A stretch of 64,000 bases of DNA from Candidatus Propionivibrio dominans (GTDB lineage: Bacteria; Pseudomonadota; Gammaproteobacteria; Burkholderiales; Rhodocyclaceae): positions 50,025 through 114,024 of the forward strand of contig JADJNC010000019.1 of the NCBI GenBank assembly GCA_016709335.1, read 5' to 3'. This document shows positions 9,180 to 17,046 of the stretch, in pieces; position 1 is the first letter of the stretch; each line of letters starts with the position of its first letter. The notes under the pieces were generated by a model, which did no database searches, had not been told where the DNA came from, and saw only the letters and a program-made list of their open reading frames with translations. Position numbers and translations under genes: made by a program.

Positions 9180-9881
9180 ATGCTGACGGACATGATCACT
9201 GTTCATCACCTCGAAACGTCGCGTTCGCAGCGCGTGTTGTGGCTGCTGGAAGAACTGGGCGTGCCCTACGAGATCAGGCTGTACCGGCGCGATCGGCTGA
9301 CTCGCCTGGCGCCGCCGGAACTGAAGCAGGTGCACCCGCTGGGCAAGTCGCCGGTGATCACCGACGGGGATCTCGTGGTGGCCGAGTCCGGCGCCATCCT
9401 GGAGTATCTGGCGGAACGTTATGGCCAGCAGGGCCAGGGCGAGACAGCCCGATTGCTTGCCACACCGGGCACGCCCGAGCATCTGCAGTTGCGCTTCTGG
9501 ATGCACTTCGCCGAAGGCTCGCTGATGAACTGGCTGGTGATGAAGCTGGTCTTCATGAACATCCCGACGCAACCGATGCCTTTTTTCGTCAAGCCGATTG
9601 CACGGCAGTTATGCCTGAAGGTTCAGGAAAAACTGATCGACCCGAACCTGGAGACCAGCATGGCTTTCATCGAGTCGCACCTGGACCGCCACACCTGGTT
9701 TGCCGGGGAGTGCCTGACCCTGGCCGATTTCCAGATGAGTTTTGCCGTGTCGGCGCTGCTGGCGCGCTCCACTGCCGCGCTGCCATGCCCGAGGTTGACG
9801 GCCTGGCTGACCCGGATCGAAGCGCGACCCGCCTACCAGCGCGCGCTGGCCAGGGGCGGCCCGGTCCTGATGTCTGACTGA
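9180..9881 (+). CDS. Glutathione S-transferase family protein
   Basis: About 233 residues from ATG 9180; GTG 9174 and ATG 9192 are alternatives. A TCGGAGG site lies about ten bases before 9180, while homologues usually begin at the MITVHHL position (9192). Residues 5-80 are a thioredoxin-like half with SRSQRVLWLLEELG, a cis-Pro context LGKSPVITD and the glutathione-binding pair ESGAILEYL. The rest is the helical half, with TLADFQMSF near the C-terminus. The likely role is conjugation or reduction with glutathione in the cytoplasm; the substrate is not predictable. The gene is flanked by a direct duplication of its neighbours' ends, a sign that it was inserted between the kinase gene and bamD. 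Confidence 0.9.
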   Translation: MLTDMITVHHLETSRSQRVLWLLEELGVPYEIRLYRRDRLTRLAPPELKQVHPLGKSPVITDGDLVVAESGAILEYLAERYGQQGQGETARLLATPGTPEHLQLRFWMHFAEGSLMNWLVMKLVFMNIPTQPMPFFVKPIARQLCLKVQEKLIDPNLETSMAFIESHLDRHTWFAGECLTLADFQMSFAVSALLARSTAALPCPRLTAWLTRIEARPAYQRALARGGPVLMSD

Positions 9882-9938
9882 GCGCAGATGCTGGCTGGCG
9901 CGCTCCGTCAGCCATCCACCAGCCACGGAAAGGGATTG

Positions 9939-10192
9939 GCGCTGCTGCGCTTTGCGCAATCAGGCGCTGCAGGCGATCAAGCAGTCAATCTGAGTACAGT
10001 CAACTGACTTCACCACCAAGACACCAAGAACACCAAGGTGCACAAAGAGAAAGCTCTTGTTTTTCTTGGTGAAACTTTGTGCCCTTTGTGTCTTGGTGGT
10101 GAAGGTTTTTTAGCCTGGTTTCTAGTTGACCTGGCCGCCTACCAGAGCTTCCACCACGGCTCCTTGCGCTCCAGACCCCGCGTGTAATAGAC
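9939..10192. repeat. Direct duplication copy 2: kinase 3' remnant, palindrome, bamD 3' end
   Basis: It starts with a degenerate copy of the kinase gene's last codons (GCAATCAGGCGCTG, then GCGATCAAGCAGTCAA and TGAGTACAG). It continues through a CACCAAGA/TCTTGGTGGTGAA palindrome (10011-10112) and runs into the true bamD 3' end. It pairs with 8843-9118. The kinase remnant carries no start and is not coding. Confidence 0.85.
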
Positions 10193-10933
10193 GCTGTCCG
10201 GGTAGTTCTTGCGCATCACGCGCTCGACATCGTCGCGCAGGTCGTCCATGCCCATCAGGTCGTAGGCCTTGACCATGATATACAGCGCTTCTTCGGTTGC
10301 CGGGGCTTCCGGGTAATTTATCAAGGCATACTGGGCACGGTTGATGGCGGCCACGTAAGCATTGCGCTTCATGTAGTAGCGGGCGACGTGCACCTCCAGC
10401 GAGGCCAGCGCATTGACCAGATACTTCATGCGCAGAATGGCATCCGGGGTGTATTTGCTGTCCGGAAAACGAATGACGAGTTCCTTGAAGGCATCGAAGG
10501 ATTCGCGGGCGCCTTTCGGGTCGCGTTCGGTCATGTCCTGTTGGCTGATCAGCCCAAGAAGGCCGAGGTCTTCGTTGAAGTTAACCAGTCCGCGCAGGTA
10601 ATAGACATAGTCGACGTTCGGATGATTCGGGTGCAGCTTGATGAAGCGGTCGCAGGCGGCAACGGCGGAGGCCGGTTCGTTGCTCTTCCAGTAGGCGTAG
10701 GCGATGTCGATCTGCGCCTGCTGGGCAAAACGGCCATAGGGATAGCGCGATTCGAGCTTTTCGAAATACTTGATCGACTTGTCGTAGGCGCCATCGTTCA
10801 GCGCCTCTTTGGCTTCGGTATACAGTTTGTTGGCCGACCAGCCGGCGGTTTCATCCTTCTGTTCGGGCAACAGTCCGCAACCGGCGAACAGCGTGGCGAG
10901 AAAAAGCGCTGCGATAACCGCTAAACTACGCAT
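10139..10933 (-). CDS. bamD: Outer membrane assembly lipoprotein BamD
   Basis: 264 residues from the ATG at 10933. An upstream in-frame ATG at 10972 is rejected because it would precede the signal peptide. MRSLAVIAALFLATLFAGC is a lipoprotein signal with lipobox LFAG and acceptor Cys. Five TPR-like repeats follow, with landmarks GAYDKSIKYFEKLESRYP, FIKLHPNHPNVDYVYYLRG and RFPDSKY. BamD is the essential lipoprotein that joins BamA in inserting beta-barrels in the outer membrane, acting on its periplasmic face. The gene is divergent from rluD, the usual neighbour of bamD in proteobacteria. Part of its 3' end is duplicated at about 9065-9115. Confidence 0.96.
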   Translation of the reverse strand: MRSLAVIAALFLATLFAGCGLLPEQKDETAGWSANKLYTEAKEALNDGAYDKSIKYFEKLESRYPYGRFAQQAQIDIAYAYWKSNEPASAVAACDRFIKLHPNHPNVDYVYYLRGLVNFNEDLGLLGLISQQDMTERDPKGARESFDAFKELVIRFPDSKYTPDAILRMKYLVNALASLEVHVARYYMKRNAYVAAINRAQYALINYPEAPATEEALYIMVKAYDLMGMDDLRDDVERVMRKNYPDSVYYTRGLERKEPWWKLW

Positions 10934-12071
10934 GATGAAAATTCCACATAAAAAAATCGATCCGCACAACATCGAAAGAAGTACCGGGCGCGCAGATTAT
11001 AGCGCAAACCCCCGGCTTGCTCTGAGCGTTCCCGCCGATTGCGGGGGGCAGCGGCTGGATCAGATTCTTGCACAGCTTCGGCCGCAGCATTCGCGAAACC
11101 GGCTGCAGAACTGGATTCGTGAGGGCCGGGTTGCCGTCGGCGGAGTCATCATCAACGAACCGAAGCAGAAGCTGTGGGGCGGCGAGCAGATCAGCCTGGC
11201 TGAGGCGCCCGATGAGCGAAGCGAATCGGCGACGCCGGAAAACATCCCGCTCACTGTCGTTCATGAAGACGACACGCTGATCGTGCTCGACAAGCCGGCC
11301 GGTCTGGTGGTGCATCCGGGTAGCGGCAACTGGAGTGGAACGCTGCTCAACGCGCTGCTTTATCATGCGCCCGCACTCGACAGGGTGCCGCGCGCCGGTA
11401 TTGTGCATCGACTCGACAAGGATACCAGCGGCCTGCTGGTGGTGGCCAAAACGCTGGAAGCGCAGACCGACCTGGTGCGCCAGATGCAGGCGCACACGGT
11501 CAAACGCTACTACCAGGCACTGGTACGCGGCAAGCTTGACTGCGGCGGAAGCGTCGATGCACCGATCGGCCGTCACCCGACGCAACGAACCAGGATGGCC
11601 GTGGTAAAGACCGGCAAGCCGGCGCGAACGCACTACCGCATTGTCGAACGCTTTATCGATTGCACACTCGTTGAATGCGCGCTGGAAACCGGTCGCACGC
11701 ACCAGATTCGCGTGCATATGACCTCCATCGGACATCCGCTGGTTGGCGATCCGGTTTATGGCGGGGGAACCAGCCGGGTGCCGGGCGGCCCCGCATTCCA
11801 TCGCCAGGCGCTGCATGCCCGGCGTCTGGGCCTGCTGCACCCGGCGAGCGGCAAGCCGATGCTGTGGAAATCAAACCTGCCCGACGATATGGCCGAACTG
11901 GTGCAGACGGCGCGCATGCTGGCTTTTGAAGAAAGCGCCCGCGCCGAGGAGGACGAAGACTGGGACGACGATGTGGAGGGCGGCCCGGAAATCATCTATG
12001 CCCGTGGTGATGGAGCGGGCGCGGACGACGAGGAAGACGAGGACGACGAAGAGGACGACTGTGAACAGTGA
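10932..12071 (+). CDS. rluD: 23S rRNA pseudouridine synthase RluD, with acidic C-terminal tail
   Basis: 379 residues from ATG 10932 (10935 is equivalent); the longer in-frame extension to 10809 would run through bamD and is rejected. An S4 domain (CGGQRLDQILAQ to WGGEQISLAE) precedes the RluA-type catalytic domain, with the nucleophilic Asp in GIVHRLDKDTSGLLVVAK and later landmarks RTHQIRVHM and HPLVGDPVYGG. RluD makes the conserved pseudouridines of helix 69 in 23S rRNA. The last 45 residues are an unusual Asp/Glu-rich tail. The start codon overlaps that of bamD on the other strand. The stop lies within the first codons of the next gene, implying coupled translation. Confidence 0.93.
   Translation: MMKIPHKKIDPHNIERSTGRADYSANPRLALSVPADCGGQRLDQILAQLRPQHSRNRLQNWIREGRVAVGGVIINEPKQKLWGGEQISLAEAPDERSESATPENIPLTVVHEDDTLIVLDKPAGLVVHPGSGNWSGTLLNALLYHAPALDRVPRAGIVHRLDKDTSGLLVVAKTLEAQTDLVRQMQAHTVKRYYQALVRGKLDCGGSVDAPIGRHPTQRTRMAVVKTGKPARTHYRIVERFIDCTLVECALETGRTHQIRVHMTSIGHPLVGDPVYGGGTSRVPGGPAFHRQALHARRLGLLHPASGKPMLWKSNLPDDMAELVQTARMLAFEESARAEEDEDWDDDVEGGPEIIYARGDGAGADDEEDEDDEEDDCEQ
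10996..11001 (-). promoter_or_regulatory. Probable -10 element of the bamD promoter
   Basis: The minus strand reads TATAAT exactly, 63 bases before the bamD start, giving a 5' leader of about 55 bases. The -35 region is weak. The element lies inside the N-terminal codons of rluD if that gene starts at 10932. Confidence 0.45.
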
Positions 12072-12822
12072 ATGGATCGTTCCCGACTGGCCGGCGCCGC
12101 CGAATGTGCGCAGTCTGTTGACTACCCGGGATGGCGGAACAAGTCTCGGTCCGTATGCCAGCCTCAATCTGGGCCAGCACGTAGGCGACGATCCGCAGGC
12201 GGTCGCGACCAATCGTGCGCGGGTGAGCGAGCGGCTTGCCGGTGCGGGCGAACCGCTCTGGCTGGAGCAGGTGCATGGCACGCGTGTTGTCGACGCGACG
12301 GCGTTTTCGTCAAACGAAGCACCACCCCAAGCCGATGCCGCTTTCTCGCGAAGCGTGGGAGTGGTTTGTGTGGTGCTGACCGCCGATTGCCTGCCGGTGC
12401 TCTTCTGCGATGACGCCGGGAGCGTTGTGGCGGTAGCCCATGCCGGTTGGCGCGGTCTGCTCGCCGGCGTTCTGGAAGAAACCATTGTCGCCATGGCCGT
12501 TCCAGGCCATGCGCTGATGGCTTATCTGGGGCCGGCCATCGGGCCGCAGGCCTTTGCCGTCGGCGACGAGGTGCGTTCGGCCTTCGTTGCCGTGGATGCA
12601 CAGGCGGCAAGGGCATTCACGCCATCTCTGCCGGGCAAGTGGCTGGCCGACATCTATCGGCTAGCGCGCCAGCGACTGGCCGGGCAGGGCGTCGAAAGGG
12701 TTTTTGGCGGCTCGTACTGCACCGTCAGCGAGGCGGATCGCTTCTTCTCCTACCGGCGCGACGGTCGCACTGGCCGCATGGCGGCGATGATCTGGCTGGA
12801 TCGTGAGTCACGGGATAGTTAA
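12061..12822 (+). CDS. pgeF: Purine nucleoside phosphorylase / laccase-domain protein (YfiH/PgeF family)
   Basis: 253 residues from a GTG at 12061 inside the rluD stop region; a start upstream in the same frame would lie within rluD. The family signature is complete: LEQVHGTRVV, the metal-binding stretch VLTADCLPVLFCD, and the His motif VAHAGWRG. GPAIGP and FGGSYCT follow, and the protein ends with the typical YRRDGRTGRMAAMIWL. Such proteins are reported to act as zinc-dependent adenosine/inosine phosphorylases or in peptidoglycan editing. The overlap with rluD is a common arrangement. Confidence 0.94.
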   Translation: MNSEWIVPDWPAPPNVRSLLTTRDGGTSLGPYASLNLGQHVGDDPQAVATNRARVSERLAGAGEPLWLEQVHGTRVVDATAFSSNEAPPQADAAFSRSVGVVCVVLTADCLPVLFCDDAGSVVAVAHAGWRGLLAGVLEETIVAMAVPGHALMAYLGPAIGPQAFAVGDEVRSAFVAVDAQAARAFTPSLPGKWLADIYRLARQRLAGQGVERVFGGSYCTVSEADRFFSYRRDGRTGRMAAMIWLDRESRDS

Positions 12823-12836
12823 CTAGGAACGCACGC

Positions 12837-13265
12837 ATGGACATGAAAGCCATACAGACCTTTTTCAACAGGGAAGATGCCTTTGCCAATCACAATGGCA
12901 TGACGATTACCGAGGTACGCGAAGGCTACGCGCGGTCGGAGATGGAACTTCAGCCTTACCATCTGAATGGCGCACGAACGGTTCACGGCGGAGTGCTTTT
13001 TACCCTCGCCGATTTTGCTTTTGCTGCGGCCAGTAATTCAAGAGGGCAACTGGCCCTCTCGATCAATTCATCGATCTCCATTTTCAAGGGTGCCAAGCAG
13101 GGAAAATTGATTGCCGAAGCACGCGAAGTAAGCAATGCCCCTAAGTTGGCGAGCTTTGAGGTCAGTATCCGTAACCAGGCTGGCGATCTGCTGGCCACCT
13201 TCCAGGGAATGGTCTATCGGAAATCGGTTTCACTGCAATCGCTGTTATCTGGCCAGGCAGGGTAA
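12837..13265 (+). CDS. PaaI-type hotdog thioesterase
   Basis: 142 residues. The hotdog signature is clear: NGARTVHGGVLFTLADFAFA contains the HGG turn and the acidic Asp used by PaaI-like acyl-CoA thioesterases, and LSINSSISIFKGAKQG forms the second strand pair. It probably hydrolyses an aromatic or medium-chain acyl-CoA in the cytoplasm; the substrate cannot be told. It starts 14 bases after pgeF and probably ends this operon. Confidence 0.9.
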   Translation: MDMKAIQTFFNREDAFANHNGMTITEVREGYARSEMELQPYHLNGARTVHGGVLFTLADFAFAAASNSRGQLALSINSSISIFKGAKQGKLIAEAREVSNAPKLASFEVSIRNQAGDLLATFQGMVYRKSVSLQSLLSGQAG

Positions 13266-13377
13266 ATTTGTACTATAAATAGCGTCTTTAATGTTGGCGC
13301 ATTAATCAGCCACGTTTGACCTTTACTTTATCGTTTGCGCAAGACTATGCGCCATTATTTAAGTCGCTATGTATAAC

Positions 13378-13521
13378 AGCTCACAGTCATTCCGGCGTAA
13401 GCCGGAATCCAGACTCGTCCATCTGATCAAGATGTTAAAAGAACGGCTTGATAAACGAACTGGATTCCGGGTCAAGCCCGGAATGAGCGCGAAGCCTGGC
13501 CTCGGGACACGGTATTGCAAT
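13378..13521. repeat. REP/MITE-like element, copy 1
   Basis: The inverted ends are CATTCCGGCGTAAGCCGGAA and ATTCCGGGTCAAGCCCGGAA, with a core containing CTGATCAAGATGTTAAAAGA and an outer arm GCGCGAAGCCTGGCCTCGGG. Nearly identical copies lie at 32584-32717 and 49764-49891, and ends only at 61633-61790. The copies sit downstream of genes. The rest of the 330-base gap between the thioesterase gene and cusA shows no gene. Confidence 0.88.
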
Positions 13522-13595
13522 GAGTTAGCGCCAGAACAAATCTACCGCGCGGCTTGCCGGATTTGCGTCGCGAAGCGTTCCATCAAAGGGTATAC

Positions 13596-16500
13596 CTAAT
13601 TCTCCAGACCCTTCCTGATTCGCCACTGCTTGACCAGCGCATAAATCGCCGGAATCACCGCCAGTGTCAGTACCGTCGATGAGATCATTCCGCCGACCAT
13701 CGGCGCGGCGATGCGGCTCATGACTTCGGAGCCGGTGCCGCTGCTCCACAGGATGGGCAGCAGGCCGGCCATGATCGCCACCACGGTCATCATCTTGGGT
13801 CGCACGCGCTCGACGGCGCCTTCCATCACGGCTTCGTAGAGGTCGCCGACGTTCGGCGGGCGTCCGGATTCGCGGCACTTCGCCTTGACCGCTTCCCAGG
13901 CGTGATCGAGGTAGATCAGCATGACGACGCCGGTTTCGGCCGCCACCCCGGCCAGCGCGATGAAGCCGACGGCGACGGCGACCGAGAGGTTGTAGCCGAG
14001 CAGCCACATCAGCCAGACGCCGCCGACCAGCGCGAACGGAACCGAGAGCATGACAATCAGCGTCTCGGTAATGCGCCTGAAATTGAGGTAGAGCAGCAGG
14101 AAGATCGAGAGCAGCGTGACCGGAATGACCACCTTCATTTTCTCGATGGCGCGCTCCATGTACTCGAACTGGCCGCTCCAGGTGACGTAGTAACCGGGCG
14201 GAAATTTGACTTGCTCGGCGACCGCCTTTTTGGCATCGGCGACGTAGCCGCCAATGTCGCGATCGCGGATATCGACGTAGATGTAGGCGGAGAGCAGAGC
14301 GTTCTCGGTGCGGATGGCCGGAGCGCCCTTGGCTATTTCAACGCGGGCCAGTTGCCCGAGGGGAATCATGGCGCCATCCATGGTCGGGATCAGTACCTCG
14401 CGGGCAATCTGCTGCGGGTCGGAGCGCAACTCGCGCGGGTAGCGCACGGTGACGCCGTAGCGCTCGCGGCCTTCGACGGTGGTGGTGACCATTTCTCCGC
14501 CGAGCGCGGTGCCGATCACGTCCTGCAGCTCGCCGACCGAGAGGCCGTAACGCGCCAGTTGCTCGCGATCCGGTTCGATGTTGAGGTAGAAACCGCCGGT
14601 AATGCGTTCGGCAAAGGCGCTGCTGGTGCCGGGTACGGCCTTCACCACGGTCTCGATCTGCCGGGCGAGTTTCTCCATCTCGTCGAGATCCTTGCCGAAG
14701 ACCTTGATGCCGATCGGCGTCCGGATTCCGGTCGACAGCATGTCGATGCGCGCCTTGATCGGCATCGTCCAGGCGTTGGAAATGCCGGGGAATTGCAGCG
14801 CCTTGTCGAGTTCGGCAATCAGCTTGTCGGTCGTCATGCCGGCACGCCATTCGGATTCCGGCTTGAGGTTGATCACCGTTTCGAACATTTCGGTCGGCGC
14901 CGGGTCGGTCGCCGTATTGGCGCGACCGGCCTTGCCATAGACCGAAGCGACTTCGGGAAAACTCTTGATGATCTTGTTCTGCGTTTGCAGGATTTCCGCG
15001 GCCTTGGTGATCGACATGCCGGGCAATGAGGCCGGCATGTAGAACAGCGTGCCTTCGTTCAGCGTCGGCATGAATTCCGAACCGAGTTGCGACGCCGGAT
15101 ACAGCGTGATGACGAGGCTGGCCAGCGCCAGAGCGATGGTCGTTTTCTTCCGGCGCATGACCCAGGTAATGATCGGTCGATAGATACGGATCAGGAAGCG
15201 GTTAACCGGATTATCTGCTTCCGGCATGATCTTGCCGCGAATGAACAGCAGCATCAGCACCGGCACCAGCGTCACCGAAAGCAGCGCGGCGCCGGCCATG
15301 GCGAAGGTCTTGGTGAAGGCCAGCGGCGAGAACAGGCGGCCTTCCTGGCCTTCCAGGCTGAACACCGGCAGGAAAGAGACGGTGATGATCAGCAGCGAGA
15401 AGAAGAGGGCCGGGCCGACTTCGGCGGCGGCGCTGGTGATGATCTGAAGACGTTCCGATAGTGTGGGCTCGGCGCGCAAACCCCCCCCACCCCCCTTTTC
15501 AGGGGGGAGCACTACTCCCTCCCCTGAGCGCGAAGCCTCCCTGAAGAGGGACAAGGGGAGGGCCGGGGAGGGGTTAGGGGAAGCCGGGGAGGGGTTGTTC
15601 TGCGTATGCCATCTCTCCAGATGCTTGTGCGCGTTCTCGATCATGACAATGGCCGCGTCGATCATCGCGCCGATGGCGATGGCGATGCCGCCGAGGCTCA
15701 TCAGGTTGGAGTTCATTCCGAGTGCGCGCATGGCGATAAAGGCGATCAGGATGCCGACCGGCAGCATCAGGATGGCGACCAGTGCGCTGCGTACATGCAG
15801 CAGGAATACGAAACAGACCAGCGCGACGATGACCGCTTCTTCAAGCAGCGTGCGCTTGAGCGTATCGATGGCGCGATGGATGAGTTCGGAGCGGTCATAG
15901 ACCGTTTCGATCGTCACGCCTGCGGGCAGGCCGGGGCCGATTTCAGCTATCTTTTCCTTCAGGTTGTGAATGACCTCCAGGGCGTTCTGGCCATAACGCG
16001 CCATGGCAATACCCGAAACCACTTCGCCTTCGCCGTTCAGCTCGGTCAGGCCGCGCCGCTCGTCCGGCACCAACTCGACCCGTGCGATATCGCGAATCAG
16101 CACCGGCGTTCCCCCGCCTTTTCCCGTGCTGCTTTTGACCACCAGCATTTCGATGTCGCCCTTGCCGCGCAAATAGCCCTTGCCGCGCACCATATACTCG
16201 GTTTCGGCCATTTCAATGGCACGTCCGCCGACATCGCGGTTCGAATCGCGGATCACCTGCGCGACCTTCATCAGCGGAATGTCATAGGCGCGCAGCTTCA
16301 CCGGGTCGACCGTCACCTGGTAGGTCTGCACAAAGCCGCCGATCGATGCCACTTCGGACACACCGTGCGCCTTGGTCAGTTGGTAGCGCACGTACCAGTC
16401 CTGGATGCTGCGCAGTTCGGCCAGCGTCTTGTCCTTCGCCAGCAGGGCGTACTGATAGACCCAGCCGACGCCCGAGGCGTCCGGCCCGATCTGCGGTGTC

Positions 16501-16874
16501 ACGCCTCTGGGCATGCGGCCGGAAGCAAAGTTGAGGTATTCGAGCACGCGCGATCGTGCCCAGTAGATGTCGGTGCCATCCTCGAAAATGATATAGACGA
16601 AAGAGGCGCCGAAGAAAGAGAAACCGCGCACCACCCGTGATTTGGGTACCGAGAGCATGGCCGTGGTCAGCGGGTAAGTGACCTGATCCTCGACCACCTG
16701 CGGCGCCTGACCGGGAAACTCGGTATAGACGATGACCTGGACGTCCGAGAGGTCGGGCAGCGCGTCAATCGGCGTTCTGAGGACGGCGAAGATTCCCCAG
16801 AGAACGATGAACAGCGTGGCGAGCAGAACGAGGAACCGATTACGTCCTGACCATTCGATGACTTTGGCGAGCAT
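13596..16874 (-). CDS. cusA: Copper/silver RND efflux pump CusA
   Basis: About 1092 residues from the ATG at 16874 (MLAKVIEWSGRNRF). An upstream in-frame extension is repeat-derived and rejected. The pump is a heavy-metal RND transporter with 12 membrane segments and two large periplasmic loops. The three Met of the E. coli CusA metal path are recognisable in LPGMSITK, RAGMTTDK and IDMLSTG, arguing for Cu(I)/Ag(I) rather than Zn/Co. The TM4 proton-relay context AIGAMIDAAIVMIENAH is intact. It is the inner-membrane proton antiporter of the CusCBA tripartite pump. An extra 35-45 residues, rich in Pro, Ser and Gly, fall in the cytoplasmic loop after TM4 and come from a palindromic repeat. Confidence 0.95.
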   Translation of the reverse strand: MLAKVIEWSGRNRFLVLLATLFIVLWGIFAVLRTPIDALPDLSDVQVIVYTEFPGQAPQVVEDQVTYPLTTAMLSVPKSRVVRGFSFFGASFVYIIFEDGTDIYWARSRVLEYLNFASGRMPRGVTPQIGPDASGVGWVYQYALLAKDKTLAELRSIQDWYVRYQLTKAHGVSEVASIGGFVQTYQVTVDPVKLRAYDIPLMKVAQVIRDSNRDVGGRAIEMAETEYMVRGKGYLRGKGDIEMLVVKSSTGKGGGTPVLIRDIARVELVPDERRGLTELNGEGEVVSGIAMARYGQNALEVIHNLKEKIAEIGPGLPAGVTIETVYDRSELIHRAIDTLKRTLLEEAVIVALVCFVFLLHVRSALVAILMLPVGILIAFIAMRALGMNSNLMSLGGIAIAIGAMIDAAIVMIENAHKHLERWHTQNNPSPASPNPSPALPLSLFREASRSGEGVVLPPEKGGGGGLRAEPTLSERLQIITSAAAEVGPALFFSLLIITVSFLPVFSLEGQEGRLFSPLAFTKTFAMAGAALLSVTLVPVLMLLFIRGKIMPEADNPVNRFLIRIYRPIITWVMRRKKTTIALALASLVITLYPASQLGSEFMPTLNEGTLFYMPASLPGMSITKAAEILQTQNKIIKSFPEVASVYGKAGRANTATDPAPTEMFETVINLKPESEWRAGMTTDKLIAELDKALQFPGISNAWTMPIKARIDMLSTGIRTPIGIKVFGKDLDEMEKLARQIETVVKAVPGTSSAFAERITGGFYLNIEPDREQLARYGLSVGELQDVIGTALGGEMVTTTVEGRERYGVTVRYPRELRSDPQQIAREVLIPTMDGAMIPLGQLARVEIAKGAPAIRTENALLSAYIYVDIRDRDIGGYVADAKKAVAEQVKFPPGYYVTWSGQFEYMERAIEKMKVVIPVTLLSIFLLLYLNFRRITETLIVMLSVPFALVGGVWLMWLLGYNLSVAVAVGFIALAGVAAETGVVMLIYLDHAWEAVKAKCRESGRPPNVGDLYEAVMEGAVERVRPKMMTVVAIMAGLLPILWSSGTGSEVMSRIAAPMVGGMISSTVLTLAVIPAIYALVKQWRIRKGLEN
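15473..15604. repeat. Palindromic repeat inserted in frame inside cusA
   Basis: On the plus strand the block runs from a C8 tract through CCCCTTTTCAGGGGGG, CTCCCTCCCCTGAGCG and GAGGGACAAGGGGAGGG. It has the composition and palindromic motifs of the intergenic repeat at 16885-17041, not of coding DNA. It keeps the cusA frame open and adds roughly 35-45 residues between HLERW and the segment leading to EVGPALFFSLL. Confidence 0.75.
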
Positions 16875-16884
16875 GAGTGATTCC

Positions 16885-17041
16885 GCAGTTTTTCTCCTCC
16901 CCTGAGAAGGGGAGGCCGGGGGGGGTTTGCGGCAGCTGGCATCATTTGCCACTGCCAAACCCCCCTTGGTCCCCCCTTGTCAGGGGGAAATATGTCTTGG
17001 TCCCCCTTCTCCCTTCTTTCAGCCCCTTCGGGCCCGGGGAA
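16885..17041. repeat. G/C-rich palindromic repeats between cusB and cusA
   Basis: Contains CTCCCCTGAGAAGGGGAGG, then two related hairpins built on CCCCCCTTG and CAAGGGGG (for example CCCCCCTTGTCAGGGGG) and a third around AGCCCCTTCGGG. It separates cusB from cusA by about 170 bases although both must be made together. It may adjust their relative expression. Confidence 0.7.
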
Positions 17042-17046
17042 ACTGT

